64,000 nucleotides of DNA from Phycisphaerae bacterium. GTDB lineage: Bacteria > Planctomycetota > Phycisphaerae > UBA1845 > PWPN01. A program made the position numbers and the translations under genes. A model generated the notes under the pieces. The model worked only from the letters and a program-made list of their open reading frames with translations, ran no database searches and was not told the DNA's origin. The stretch lies in contig JAUCQB010000076.1 in assembly GCA_030372985.1 (NCBI GenBank), forward strand, positions 80,306 to 144,305, written 5' to 3'. Of the stretch, positions 1-8,646 are shown one piece after another. How positions within the stretch are numbered: the stretch's first letter is position 1; every line of letters begins with the position of its first letter.

Positions 1-324
1 AGTTGGTGGGCCAAATACCCGCGAGATAAGCAGCAGCACGCCTTCGCTTGCCTGACAAGCTTATTGGGGAGCGACTCACCGTCGATGGACCAGTGGCACG
101 CCGCGCTGGACCGCGCGGTCGAGATTCAGAACTACATTGCCGAGGCAGTTTTCAGCTCTCGTAAGAAGGACCATGAGGACCCCTACCGCCGAATGGTCTA
201 CCAGACGCCGGAGGAGATGGAGGCGGTCCTGGGCCGGGCCGAGGATAACAGCTTCGTTCGGCAAGTGCGCGAGGATACGCAGGCATTCATCACCCGAGTC
301 GAGGAGATCCGACGGCGGGCATAG
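1..324 (+). CDS. C-terminal part of an unidentified protein (5' end outside window)
   Basis: The frame is open from the first base and ends with TAG at 322-324, so the window holds only the last 107 residues. The visible part is hydrophilic and mostly helical in character, with a run of charged residues around KKDHEDPYRRMVY and the segment EEMEAVLGRAEDNSFVRQ. It has no signal peptide, membrane segment or recognised catalytic motif. The tail vaguely recalls the end of large hexapeptide-repeat proteins of the DUF4954 type; that is memory of sequence flavour, not a demonstrated match. An internal TTG at 64 could act as a start, but nothing supports it, because the frame stays open upstream with coding-like composition. 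Confidence 0.55.
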   Translation, partial: SWWAKYPRDKQQHAFACLTSLLGSDSPSMDQWHAALDRAVEIQNYIAEAVFSSRKKDHEDPYRRMVYQTPEEMEAVLGRAEDNSFVRQVREDTQAFITRVEEIRRRA

Positions 325-504
325 CGTTTTCGCCAGCGCGGGGTGGGAGCAACTGCCGCGGTTTGGCGAACGCTACCGGAACAGGCTTCGTCAGGGACAG
401 GGCGTGGCTTGATTAAACGGCGGAACGATCGCCACCCTGAATGGCCATCACTGTCCTTTTCTCATTCAGTCTGGGGGGCCGGCCTGCCGGTGTTAACCAA
501 GCCC

Positions 505-1794
505 CTACTGCTCGACGGCGCGGAACAGCCGTCCGTCGCCCGAGTCGAGCCTGATCTTCACCTGGCGGTCCGCAGACAGGGGTTCACCCTTTGTCCACCT
601 GCCTGTCTTGCGGTCAAGCTCCTGGAGCTTGCGGCCGGGAATCGCAACCTTCACTTCTGCCTCCGCGGGCTCCTTATAGTTGCGATTCACGATCATGAAG
701 CTCGTTGTTCGTCCGGACGCACCGAACAGGCCGAGCACAAACTCGCCCTTACCTACGATCTGCACCGGCGCGTCGGCCGGAACCGCCTGCGTTCCGTAGG
801 GCAACGGAGCGGTGTGGTAGACGCCCACTGAGTTCAGTTCCAGCAGCGATGGCCCCAGTTTGACCATTTCGGCGTTGAGGTTGGCGACGTCTCTGGCCAG
901 CGGCGAGGGCTTGCCATCCTGATACAACCCCCCGTAGACCTTCGGCATCCAGTAGACGAAGTAGCTGATCCCGCGCCCGCCATACGCCATGGTCGTGTAC
1001 GCCAGCCAGCGCATCTCGGCCGCGTTGGGCAGCCGCCAGACCTTCTCGCCGTTGCAGGCCTGGACGATATTGAGGAAAGGCTTATTCGCCTCCTGGGCCG
1101 CTTGTCGGATCAATGCAAGGTTTAGGAAATACTGGCTGCCGTCGCCGCTCAGGAGGAAGTGATAATGGTCGTAACTGATGAGGTCGGGCTTGACGATCTC
1201 GATGAACTGCTTGAGATGCTCGCGGTAGGCCAGGACGGTCTTATCGCTGGTGCCGACGCCCGCGAAGTTCTGGGGGTAGCCGACCTTGGCCCGTTCCGCG
1301 GCGTCCGCGCTGACACCGAGTTGCGCCTCGCTCGCGTAGGTAGGGAAGAGGTTGATGTAGGCCAGGTGGTCGGGATCCCGCTCCCGCAAGTACGCGACCA
1401 GTTTTCCCAGGCCGGGGAATGCTCCCGCCCCCGGTTCGTCGGTGATGTAGTACGCCTCGAGGGCCGGGTGCTTCTTCACCCGATCGATCAGTGCGTCCAG
1501 CTGGCTTCGTTTGGCCGGGTCGTCCAGCACGGCCGGGTTCAGCAGGCTGTTGTTCAGCATGGCCCGCAGCCCGTGCCTGGCCGCGACGTCCAGACCTTCG
1601 ACCGGCACCTCGGTCAGGTTGTAGTTCTCGGCGGCAACGTTCGCCAGCGCCTCATCCGTCGCCGGCGGAGGGCACCAGAACGTGATGATGAACTGTTTCT
1701 GTTTCCATCCCGCGGCGGCAGCCGGTTCGCCGGCGTTGGCCGCCAGCGACATCGCTGTAAGAAGTGCCGATGAAATCGCTATCCATTTATGCAT
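505..1794 (-). CDS. secreted TIM-barrel glycoside-hydrolase-like protein
   Basis: A protein of 429 residues. The N-terminus (MHKWIAISSALLTAMSLAANA) is a typical Sec signal peptide. The start ATG at 1794 has a strong AAAGGAG ribosome site 5 nt upstream. The body has repeated beta/alpha features of a TIM barrel, with acidic pairs at likely strand ends (AYYITDEPGAG, SYDHYHF), as in clan A glycosidases. I cannot assign a CAZy family; GH42-like or an uncharacterised beta-galactosidase-like family are possible. It lies beside a GH2 beta-mannosidase on the same strand, which suggests a role in extracellular or periplasmic polysaccharide breakdown. The GxxExxY cassette sits between the two genes. Confidence 0.65.
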   Translation of the reverse strand: MHKWIAISSALLTAMSLAANAGEPAAAAGWKQKQFIITFWCPPPATDEALANVAAENYNLTEVPVEGLDVAARHGLRAMLNNSLLNPAVLDDPAKRSQLDALIDRVKKHPALEAYYITDEPGAGAFPGLGKLVAYLRERDPDHLAYINLFPTYASEAQLGVSADAAERAKVGYPQNFAGVGTSDKTVLAYREHLKQFIEIVKPDLISYDHYHFLLSGDGSQYFLNLALIRQAAQEANKPFLNIVQACNGEKVWRLPNAAEMRWLAYTTMAYGGRGISYFVYWMPKVYGGLYQDGKPSPLARDVANLNAEMVKLGPSLLELNSVGVYHTAPLPYGTQAVPADAPVQIVGKGEFVLGLFGASGRTTSFMIVNRNYKEPAEAEVKVAIPGRKLQELDRKTGRWTKGEPLSADRQVKIRLDSGDGRLFRAVEQ

Positions 1795-1823
1795 GGGAGC
1801 TCCTTTCGGAATTACACCTCGAC

Positions 1824-1853
1824 ATCTGCGTCAATTTGCGTGATCTGCGGGCA
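1824..1853 (+). repeat. left 30-bp inverted repeat of GxxExxY cassette
   Basis: Pairs with 2423-2452 in inverted orientation with 27 of 30 identical positions (mismatches at repeat positions 10, 16 and 17). The arm itself contains three related words: ATCTGCGT, ATTTGCGT and ATCTGCGG. Confidence 0.85.
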
Positions 1854-1869
1854 ACCTTCTTCCCTCAAC

Positions 1870-2280
1870 TCATTCATTTGATGTCCGTCTCCTCTTTCGG
1901 TTGTTGATGACCCGCTCGTACTCGAGCTTAGGAAAGTGGCCGAAGTTGACCAGCAGCCCAACCTCCAGGTTGGCGGCACTGAGATAGTTGAGCACTTGAG
2001 CTCGATGCTCGTCCGTCAAGGTGGAGACCGCCTTGATTTCCATGATCACCTGATCAAAGCAGAAGAAGTCGGGGACGAGGCTTTTCGTCAGCGGCTGCCC
2101 CTTGTAGGTCAACGACAATTCCTTTTGAGCATCGAACGGGATACGCTGCATCCGCAACTCGATTTCCAGGCATTCCTGGTAGATCGGCTCCGTGAAGCCG
2201 CACCCCTTCTCGTTGTACACCTCAAAACAGGCCCCGATCAGGCGGTAGGTCTCATCCTTCAGCGGATAGTCTGATTCCAT
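1870..2280 (-). CDS. GxxExxY family protein (PD-(D/E)XK-like fold)
   Basis: 136 residues from ATG 2280, chosen because GGAGG lies 10 nt upstream (2291-2295). The name-giving motif is visible as GFTEPIY, preceded by GACFEVYNEKGCG. The segment LVPDFFCFDQVIMEIKAV supplies the D...ExK residues expected of a PD-(D/E)XK nuclease-like fold, and LLVNFGHFPKLEYERVI is the usual C-terminal block of the family. The family is widespread in Bacteroidota, Planctomycetota and Verrucomicrobiota; its biological role is not settled. The flanking inverted repeats suggest that the gene travels as a cassette and is unrelated to the neighbouring glycosidases. Confidence 0.88.
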   Translation of the reverse strand: MESDYPLKDETYRLIGACFEVYNEKGCGFTEPIYQECLEIELRMQRIPFDAQKELSLTYKGQPLTKSLVPDFFCFDQVIMEIKAVSTLTDEHRAQVLNYLSAANLEVGLLVNFGHFPKLEYERVINNRKRRRTSNE

Positions 2281-2422
2281 ATGAATGAATCCTCCGGTAG
2301 CTCTCGAACACGCCAACGACACCGCGAGCACACATATGCCCGAGGGCACCACAGCAGCGTCAGACTAACAGGCAAAGCCATGCTTTCAAGTGCGGCGGCA
2401 CGCAGACCAAGAAGACCGTGGG

Positions 2423-2452
2423 TGCCCGCAGATCAACCAAATAGACGCAGAT
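2423..2452 (-). repeat. right 30-bp inverted repeat of GxxExxY cassette
   Basis: Inverted copy of 1824-1853 (27/30 identity), placed 143 bp upstream of the GxxExxY start codon. The rest of 2281-2531 shows no gene. Confidence 0.85.
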
Positions 2453-2531
2453 AGAAAAACAGAGAAACGCCTTTAGCACTCTTGCGACCGCCACTGCAAC
2501 GTTGACGACACTCCGGCTCGCCGGATCGCGT

Positions 2532-5054
2532 TCAGCGAGTTTTCACTGCATCGCGGTTGCCGAGGCGGACGACCCTGGGGGCACCGAGACCTGACGGCCA
2601 CGGCAAGGTGTACGGGATGCCCGGCAGCAGGTCGAAGCAGTTGTCCGCCAGCGGGGCCTCGCCGTCGACATCGAGACAGACGCCCCAGGCGAACGCCTTG
2701 GATGACAACGTCAGCACGCCATTCTTGACCGACAGGTCGATCTTCGGCTCGACGAACTTGAGATCCTTGAACCGCTCGATGAACAGCCGATGCTGGCTGA
2801 CCATGCGGCCGTCTTTTGACAGAACCGCGAAGGCTCCACTCGCGGCCGTGCCCATCTGCTGCCACTTGGCCTTCTCGATCTCCGCCAGCACGGTCGAGGC
2901 ATTGGCGGCCAGCGTCACCGACTTACGTTGCTCGCTCTCCAGACCACCGGCCAGCTTGAACAATCCGCACCGGACCTCGCCCGACCACTCGGCCGGCGTG
3001 TCGTTCACGCCGAACACTCGCACCAGGTCCTCGTCCTCGGCCACGACCACCCGCACCGGTTGAAACGCGCGGCGTACGGGGTGATAAGCCAGCTTCTTGC
3101 GCAGGTAATAGTCGACGATCGTCCAGCCGTGGGTCACGGGCCAGGAATCGTTGTACATCCAGAAAATGGCCGAAGAACTGCTGAACATCCGTCGGCGGTA
3201 GTTGGCGATGTACTCCTGGAGGCCCTCGGCCTGCATCAGGGCGCTGACGTAGGCGTAATCCTCCCAGTCCATCTGCTCGGGATTGCGGCCGGTCCACATC
3301 TCGACGGTCGCGTAGGCCCGGCCGAGGTCACCCGGCGTCGGAGCGGTGCAGGCAAAGGGGTTGTCATGGTGATCCCACTCGGGCGACAGCAGATATCGCT
3401 GGTCCTCGGAAAGGAACTGCCGCAGCGTCGCCGGCGAGGACATGCCGATCACGCCGCCCTCGTTGGGGAAACGGTCCACGTACCGGCGGTACTTCCAGAA
3501 ATCCGCACCGTGAGGTTCGAGAATCGACACACCCCAGGGGTGCTGATCGCCGATCGTCGGGTCGTTGGGCTCCTTGTAGTCCGGCGAGAACGGTGAGCTG
3601 ATCCAGTAGGCCGTGGCGGGGTTCTCGCGAATCGCGATCCTGGGGATCTCGTGGTGGAACAGCGCGTAGTGCGGGTGGGTACGGGGCTTGCTGTCGTAAC
3701 CCCATCCCCAGTCGCCCCACTCGACCTCATTGTTCCCGCACCAGACGACCAGGCAGGGATGATGGGCCAGGTCGCGCACGGCCCAGGCCACCTCGCGACG
3801 GACCTCGGCCGCGAATTCCGGATGATCGCCCGGATACTTGCAGCAGGCGAAGAGGAAATCGTGCCAGATGAGCACGCCGGCCTCGTCGCAGGCTTCGCAC
3901 AGGGCATGATCGGCGAAGCAGCCGCCGCCCCAGATGCGCAGGGTGTTGAAATTCGCCTCGACCGCCAATCGGACCAGGTCGCGGTATCGCTGAGGCGTGA
4001 CGCTGCTGTAGAGCAGGTCGGCGGGCACCCAGTTTCCGCCCTTGCAGAAGATCGGGCGGTTGTTAATCCGAATGATGAAGTATTGGCCTTCCTCGGGATG
4101 AGGCGACTGGTCGATCTCGACGCGGCGGACGCCGGTCTTGCGGGTCATCACCTGCGTCTCACCGCACGCGTCAAGTTCGACGTCGACGGTATACCGGAAC
4201 TGCTCGCCGTGGCCGATCGGCCACCAGAGCCGCGGCTCGGCCAGGGTCATCGTCAATTCGTGGCTGCTCTCGCCGGGCGCGATGCGCACCTGTGCCGAGA
4301 CCTCCTGGCCGGTCTCGCGGATGCGGGCTCGCAGTGTGGCCTCGATCTCCGCCGTGCCTCGATTGACGATGAACGCCCGCGCGTGAACCTTCGCCGACCG
4401 CAGGTCCGGTGCCGGCATGGCAAACACGGCGGCCTGCTCCAGGCAGGGTCCGGCGTGCCATTCGAGACGGACGTCGCCGAGGATCCCGATATTCATCAGC
4501 CGGGCGTTCCAGTCCCAGCCGCCCTGGTACTGGGGCTTGCGATGCCAGGGGCGCTTGGTCAGCAGGTCTATCAGGTGACAGTGGTATTCGCTGCCGGGCT
4601 TATCGGCGGCCGAGTGGATGCCGGTTGAGAGCTTGACGATCAGGAGATTCTCGCCGGCCTGTAGCTTGCCGGTCACGTCAAAGCAAGCCGGGCGGTTGGC
4701 GTTGGCATGGCGGCCGACCTCCTGTCCGTTGAGCCAGACGACGGCCTCGAATTCCAGCTTGTCGAAGACAAGCCAAACGTTCTGCCGCCCCGCTTCCTCG
4801 GAGCAGGTGAACGTCCGGCGGTAGATCCAGAACTGCTCTTCGACCCAGCGGGCCTTCAGCGAGTTCAACCCGACGTTTGGATCATCGATGAGCCCCAGAT
4901 TCATCAGGATCTTGTGAACGGGAGCCGGTACGGCGGCTTCGAGCATTTTGCGACCGCGCAGGGCAACGGCCGTGTAGTGGTCCGGGTTCACGAGTCCGGG
5001 GCCTTCCGCCCAGGTCAGACCCCATGTCCCGTTAAGCACAATCTTGCCAGGCAT
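2532..5054 (-). CDS. beta-mannosidase-like glycoside hydrolase, family GH2
   Basis: 840 residues from ATG 5054 (AGGGGGA 6 nt upstream). The frame stays open further upstream, but that stretch is not protein-like. Domain order fits GH2: an N-terminal sugar-binding jelly roll (about 1-185, with QGGWDWNARL typical of mannosidases), an immunoglobulin-like middle domain, then a TIM barrel. The acid/base is Glu443 in CGNNEVEWG, and the likely nucleophile is Glu532 in RFPNEGGVIG. No signal peptide is visible, so a cytoplasmic or unconventional location is likely. It would release mannose from beta-mannosides taken up by the cell. Other GH2 specificities remain possible. Confidence 0.88.
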   Translation of the reverse strand: MPGKIVLNGTWGLTWAEGPGLVNPDHYTAVALRGRKMLEAAVPAPVHKILMNLGLIDDPNVGLNSLKARWVEEQFWIYRRTFTCSEEAGRQNVWLVFDKLEFEAVVWLNGQEVGRHANANRPACFDVTGKLQAGENLLIVKLSTGIHSAADKPGSEYHCHLIDLLTKRPWHRKPQYQGGWDWNARLMNIGILGDVRLEWHAGPCLEQAAVFAMPAPDLRSAKVHARAFIVNRGTAEIEATLRARIRETGQEVSAQVRIAPGESSHELTMTLAEPRLWWPIGHGEQFRYTVDVELDACGETQVMTRKTGVRRVEIDQSPHPEEGQYFIIRINNRPIFCKGGNWVPADLLYSSVTPQRYRDLVRLAVEANFNTLRIWGGGCFADHALCEACDEAGVLIWHDFLFACCKYPGDHPEFAAEVRREVAWAVRDLAHHPCLVVWCGNNEVEWGDWGWGYDSKPRTHPHYALFHHEIPRIAIRENPATAYWISSPFSPDYKEPNDPTIGDQHPWGVSILEPHGADFWKYRRYVDRFPNEGGVIGMSSPATLRQFLSEDQRYLLSPEWDHHDNPFACTAPTPGDLGRAYATVEMWTGRNPEQMDWEDYAYVSALMQAEGLQEYIANYRRRMFSSSSAIFWMYNDSWPVTHGWTIVDYYLRKKLAYHPVRRAFQPVRVVVAEDEDLVRVFGVNDTPAEWSGEVRCGLFKLAGGLESEQRKSVTLAANASTVLAEIEKAKWQQMGTAASGAFAVLSKDGRMVSQHRLFIERFKDLKFVEPKIDLSVKNGVLTLSSKAFAWGVCLDVDGEAPLADNCFDLLPGIPYTLPWPSGLGAPRVVRLGNRDAVKTR

Positions 5055-5461
5055 AACTTCCCCCTGAACCAGCTCTTGCGATGCGCCGAATCCCCGTCGG
5101 TGGGCTTCCTGCCCGCCGAAAACAGACGGGGAATGGGCCTCTCGCAATGGAACAAGGGGATAGACTCTACTCCGTTCCCGCATGAACGGCAAACCACACC
5201 GGCCGGCGAAAAAACACCGGGCAGGTTGGTTAAGTCTCAGGAAGAGGCCTAACATCTGGTTGTAGTGCCGGGCCGCTAACAGCCCGACAAAGCCCTGATT
5301 ACCGGCGGCCGGCTTAGTTTTTGTGCCCGGACCATTACGCAGGCCACGAAGTGTGTGACACTCATGCGTCCTCATCGTCTCTGTCCCCTGGAAGGGTCGC
5401 CTATTGGCCGGTCTTGGGCGAGCGGGGCCAGCCTGCAAGACCATGGTGCTGAGGTACGATC
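5055..5461. other. divergent intergenic region between GH2 gene and pntAA
   Basis: 407 bp separating two divergently transcribed genes, so it should hold promoters for both. I see no consensus -35/-10 pair, operator palindrome or small gene with a ribosome site. The only clear translation signals are AGGGGGA upstream of 5054 (minus) and TGAGG upstream of 5462 (plus). Confidence 0.5.
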
Positions 5462-6649
5462 ATGATTGTGGGTGTTGTGAAGGAAAGCTTCCCCGGCGAA
5501 CAGCGGGTCGCTCTCGTGCCGTCATCTGTTCCCCCCCTCAGCAAGAGCGGTTTTGAGGTCGTCATCGAGACCGGCGCCGGGCTTGCGGCCGGTTATCCCG
5601 ACTCCCATTATCAGGAAAAGGGAGCCCGGGTGCTGCCGACGCGTGATGAGGTTTTTGCGGTCTGCGGCATCCTTCTTCAGGTGCGCACCCCTGGGGCCAA
5701 CCCGGACGCCGGTCAGGCCGATCTGGGCCTGCTTCGCGGCGACCAGATCCTCATCGGCCTGGCCCAGCCGCTGACGGCCGCCCAAGCCGTCGATGCCGTG
5801 GCGAAGCGGGGCGTCACGCTGCTGGCCCTGGAACTGATACCTCGCATCACGCGGGCACAGAGCATGGACGTCCTCTCCAGCCAGGCGAGCATCGCCGGCT
5901 ACAAGGCTGTCTTGTTAGCCGCCGACAGGCTTGGAAAGATGTTTCCCATGATGATGACCCCGGCGGGCACGATTCAACCGGCGAGAGTCCTGGTGGTCGG
6001 AGCGGGCGTGGCCGGGCTGCAGGCGATCGCAACCGCCAAACGGCTCGGCGCCGTGGTCAGCGGCTACGACGTGCGGCCGGCGGTCAAGGAACAGGTCGAA
6101 AGCCTCGGCGCCAGGTTCGTCGAGCTGCCCATCGAAACCGCGGGGGCCGAGACAAAAGGCGGATATGCAAAGGAGCAGAGCGACGAGCAGATTCGCAAGC
6201 AGCGCGAGTTGATGGCCAGAGTCGTGGCGGAAAGCGACGTGGTGATCACCACGGCGGCGATCCCCGGCAAGAAGGCCCCCGTGCTGGTGACCGCGGATAT
6301 GGTCAGAAGGATGCAGCCCGGTTCGGTGGTGGTGGATCTGGCGGCCGAACACGGCGGAAATTGTGAGCTGACTCAGCGAGACCGGACAATCGTGGACAAC
6401 GGCGTGACCATCGTCGGCACCGCCAACCCGGCGTCATTGGTGCCCTACCATGCCAGCCAGACCTACTCGAACAACATGGTCAAGCTGCTGCAGCATCTGA
6501 TGGGCAAGGAGAAGCAGTTCCGGATCGACAGGAGCGATGACATCACGCGCGAGACGCTGGTCTGTCGCGAGGGACAGATCGTGCATCCGCGCGTCCGGGA
6601 AGCAATGGGCCTGGCGCCGCTGGCCGGCCCGGAAGGGAGTGGTGGTTGA
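5462..6649 (+). CDS. pntAA: NAD(P) transhydrogenase subunit alpha, NAD-binding domain dI
   Basis: 395 residues, the length of the separate alpha-1 subunit found in Rhodospirillum-type three-gene transhydrogenases. The protein opens with VGVVKESFPGEQRVALVP, typical of the alanine dehydrogenase/PntA family. It carries the Rossmann fingerprint VLVVGAGVAGLQAI near residue 180 and the conserved YDVRPAVKEQ. It binds NAD(H) and exchanges hydride with the NADP-binding dIII domain encoded by pntB. The start ATG has GAGG 8 nt upstream. The stop overlaps the next start as TGATG, giving translational coupling within the three-gene operon. Confidence 0.95.
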   Translation: MIVGVVKESFPGEQRVALVPSSVPPLSKSGFEVVIETGAGLAAGYPDSHYQEKGARVLPTRDEVFAVCGILLQVRTPGANPDAGQADLGLLRGDQILIGLAQPLTAAQAVDAVAKRGVTLLALELIPRITRAQSMDVLSSQASIAGYKAVLLAADRLGKMFPMMMTPAGTIQPARVLVVGAGVAGLQAIATAKRLGAVVSGYDVRPAVKEQVESLGARFVELPIETAGAETKGGYAKEQSDEQIRKQRELMARVVAESDVVITTAAIPGKKAPVLVTADMVRRMQPGSVVVDLAAEHGGNCELTQRDRTIVDNGVTIVGTANPASLVPYHASQTYSNNMVKLLQHLMGKEKQFRIDRSDDITRETLVCREGQIVHPRVREAMGLAPLAGPEGSGG

Positions 6650-6924
6650 TGCTGATCATGCTGTTGACGATTTTCGTGTTGGCGGTCTTTGTCGGCTTCG
6701 AGATCATCACCAAGGTCCCGCCGACGCTGCACACGCCGCTGATGTCCGGCTCGAACGCGATTTCGGGCATCACCATCGTGGGAGCGGTGCTGGCGGTCCA
6801 CGCGGGCCATCCGATTCTCACCGGCATCATCGCTTTCCTGGCGGTGACCCTGGCCATGATCAACGTCGTGGGCGGCTATCTGGTGACGCATCGGATGCTG
6901 CGGATGTTCAAGAGCAAGGGGTAG
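6649..6924 (+). CDS. pntAB: NAD(P) transhydrogenase subunit alpha 2, membrane segment
   Basis: 91 residues from ATG 6649, which overlaps the TGA of pntAA; GGGAG lies about 9 nt upstream. The protein has three to four hydrophobic segments (for example MLIMLLTIFVLAVFVGFEII and the region following HPILTG). It retains the PPTLHTPLMSGSNAISGI block that is highly conserved in this membrane subunit. It forms part of the proton channel dII together with the N-terminal half of PntB. Confidence 0.95.
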   Translation: MLIMLLTIFVLAVFVGFEIITKVPPTLHTPLMSGSNAISGITIVGAVLAVHAGHPILTGIIAFLAVTLAMINVVGGYLVTHRMLRMFKSKG

Positions 6925-6928
6925 TTCG

Positions 6929-8371
6929 GTGTCAGAGTCCACGCTCAACCTCGTTTACCTGGCCGCGTCGGTACTGTTCATCCTGGGCATCAAGGGAATG
7001 ACCCATCCCAAGACGGCCGTCGGCGGCAATCTCATCAGCGGCATCGCCATGCTCGCGGCCATCGCGGTTACGATCATCTTCGGCAACGCCCACGGAATCG
7101 CCATCGTGCTGGCGGGCCTGGTGACCGGAACGCTGATCGGCGCAATCCTGGCCGTCAAGGTCCAAATGACCCGGATGCCGCAGATGGTCGCCCTGTTGAA
7201 CGGTTTTGGCGGAGCCGCCTCGCTTCTGGTGGCCTGGTCGGCTCTGATCGAAGGGGTTGTGGACGTCACGGCGGCCGGCGGATCGGGTGTTGCGCGGGCG
7301 GATCTCGCCGGAACCGCAGTGGGAAGCATCCAGATGACCGTGGCCACCGCCGCTTCGGGGCTGATCGGCGCGGTGACCTTCTGGGGTTCGCTGGTGGCAT
7401 TTGCCAAGCTCGAGGAGATCAAGCAGTTCCGCAAACCGGTGTATCTGCCGGTTCACCAGCTCATCAACACCGCCCTGCTGTTGCTGGCCCTGCTGCTGGG
7501 GGCCTGGATCGTCTGGCAGCCCTGGCACGGGGTCTGGGTGTACTTCCTGCTGGTGGTGGTGGCGAGCGTGCTTGGGGTGACGCTGGTCCTGCCGATCGGC
7601 GGTGCGGACATGCCGGTGGTCATTGCCTTGCTGAACAGTTATTCCGGGCTGGCGGCGGCGGCCACGGGATTCGTCATCAACAACAACATGCTGATCATCG
7701 CCGGCTCGCTGGTCGGCGCGTCCGGCATCATCCTGTCGGAGATCATGTGCCGGGCGATGAACCGCTCGCTGGCCAACGTGTTGTTCGGCCGGTTCGGGCC
7801 GGCCGCCGGAGGCCCCAGTGCCGACGACGTTTACGGAGGCAGAGTCAAGAGCACGACGCCCGAGGAGGTCGCCATGCTATTGGAGGGGGCTCGGCGGGTG
7901 GTTATCGTCCCTGGCTACGGGATGGCCGTCGCCCAGGCCCAATACGCCATCCGCGACCTGTACAACGATCTGGAGAACCGCGGAACGACGGTCGAGTTCG
8001 GCATCCATCCGGTTGCCGGACGCATGCCCGGCCACATGAACGTGCTTCTGGCGGAGGTGAACATACCGTACGACCGGCTCAAGGAGATGGATGAGATCAA
8101 CTCCAGCTTCGAGCAGACTGATGTGGTCATCGTGCTGGGAGCCAACGATGTCGTCAATCCCGAGGCTCGCCACAACCCCAACAGCCCGATCGCCGGCATG
8201 CCCATCCTCGACGTGGACAAGGCCCGCACCGTCGTGGTCATCAAGCGCAGCCTCAGCCCTGGCTTTGCGGGCATCCCCAACCCGCTGTTTGCGATGGACA
8301 ACTGCCTGATGCTCTTCGGCGACGGCAAGAAGGAGGTCGTCGCGCTGACCGAAGCGTTGAAACAGCAATAG
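6929..8371 (+). CDS. pntB: NAD(P) transhydrogenase subunit beta
   Basis: 480 residues from GTG 6929, four bases after the pntAB stop. The N-terminal half is highly hydrophobic with about nine membrane segments. The C-terminal 180 residues form the NADP-binding dIII domain, seen in VIVPGYGMAVAQAQYA, GIHPVAGRMPGHMN, VIVLGANDVVNP and KRSLSPGFAGI. With PntAA and PntAB it couples proton influx to NADPH formation from NADH. No regulatory element is apparent between the subunits, so the three genes should be co-transcribed. Downstream is a repeat-rich gap facing the convergent EamA gene. Confidence 0.95.
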   Translation: MSESTLNLVYLAASVLFILGIKGMTHPKTAVGGNLISGIAMLAAIAVTIIFGNAHGIAIVLAGLVTGTLIGAILAVKVQMTRMPQMVALLNGFGGAASLLVAWSALIEGVVDVTAAGGSGVARADLAGTAVGSIQMTVATAASGLIGAVTFWGSLVAFAKLEEIKQFRKPVYLPVHQLINTALLLLALLLGAWIVWQPWHGVWVYFLLVVVASVLGVTLVLPIGGADMPVVIALLNSYSGLAAAATGFVINNNMLIIAGSLVGASGIILSEIMCRAMNRSLANVLFGRFGPAAGGPSADDVYGGRVKSTTPEEVAMLLEGARRVVIVPGYGMAVAQAQYAIRDLYNDLENRGTTVEFGIHPVAGRMPGHMNVLLAEVNIPYDRLKEMDEINSSFEQTDVVIVLGANDVVNPEARHNPNSPIAGMPILDVDKARTVVVIKRSLSPGFAGIPNPLFAMDNCLMLFGDGKKEVVALTEALKQQ

Positions 8372-8431
8372 GAAGGCGGCTCGCGATGTGTGGACGGGAG
8401 GCCCAGGCTTTTCTCTGAAGGATGGGTGGGC

Positions 8432-8469
8432 CGGGTGGCCCAGGTTCTTCTTGAACCTGGGCTCTCGAT
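8432..8469 (+). repeat. dispersed 37-bp palindromic repeat, copy 1
   Basis: Begins CGGGTGGCCC and ends TGGGCTCTCGAT, with a perfect internal hairpin CCCAGGTTC-ttctt-GAACCTGGG. Related copies lie at 19586-19622 (same strand) and 19671-19706 (opposite strand). Here it sits between convergent pntB and the EamA gene. Confidence 0.8.
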
Positions 8470-8530
8470 CACGTGCGGTACCGTCTCAGCAACAAGACCG
8501 TGCCTTCAATGAGTTACCCTGCAAAAGGAA

Positions 8531-8551
8531 CCCGGCGGACAAACCGCCGGG
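8531..8551. terminator. hairpin between convergent pntB and EamA genes
   Basis: Perfect 8-bp stem CCCGGCGG / CCGCCGGG around the loop ACAAA. No T-tract follows on either strand, so intrinsic termination is only a guess; the convergent setting is the main support. Confidence 0.4.
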
Positions 8552-8599
8552 ATCGCTGCAGATCAGGGCACACGGCGTTTAGAGCGCGCCCTACCGCCA

Positions 8600-8627
8600 A
8601 GCTGAAAGCTGACCGCTGAATGCTGAC
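8600..8627 (+). repeat. solo heptamer array (four NGCTGAM units)
   Basis: Four consecutive 7-bp units read AGCTGAA, AGCTGAC, CGCTGAA and TGCTGAC. It lies just past the 3' end of the convergent EamA gene. The 7-bp period resembles the arrays around the four-helix-bundle gene, but no such gene is present here. Confidence 0.7.
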
Positions 8628-8646
8628 AGCTTTCCTTCCTCGGTTC

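Larger units (their letters stand above)
1824..2452. mobile_element. putative compact cassette: GxxExxY gene bounded by inverted repeats
   Basis: A unit of 629 bp made of one small nuclease-fold gene (1870-2280, minus strand) between near-identical 30-bp inverted repeats. It sits cleanly in the gap between two hydrolase genes on the same strand. There is no transposase inside. Mobility is inferred from the terminal inverted repeats and the one-gene layout; the same architecture is seen around the four-helix-bundle gene at 38877-39364. Confidence 0.5.

Noticed and set aside
5055..5444. N-terminal extension of the GH2 protein by 130 residues
   Set aside because: The added part is not homologous in character to GH2 N-termini, and a good ribosome site precedes ATG 5054.
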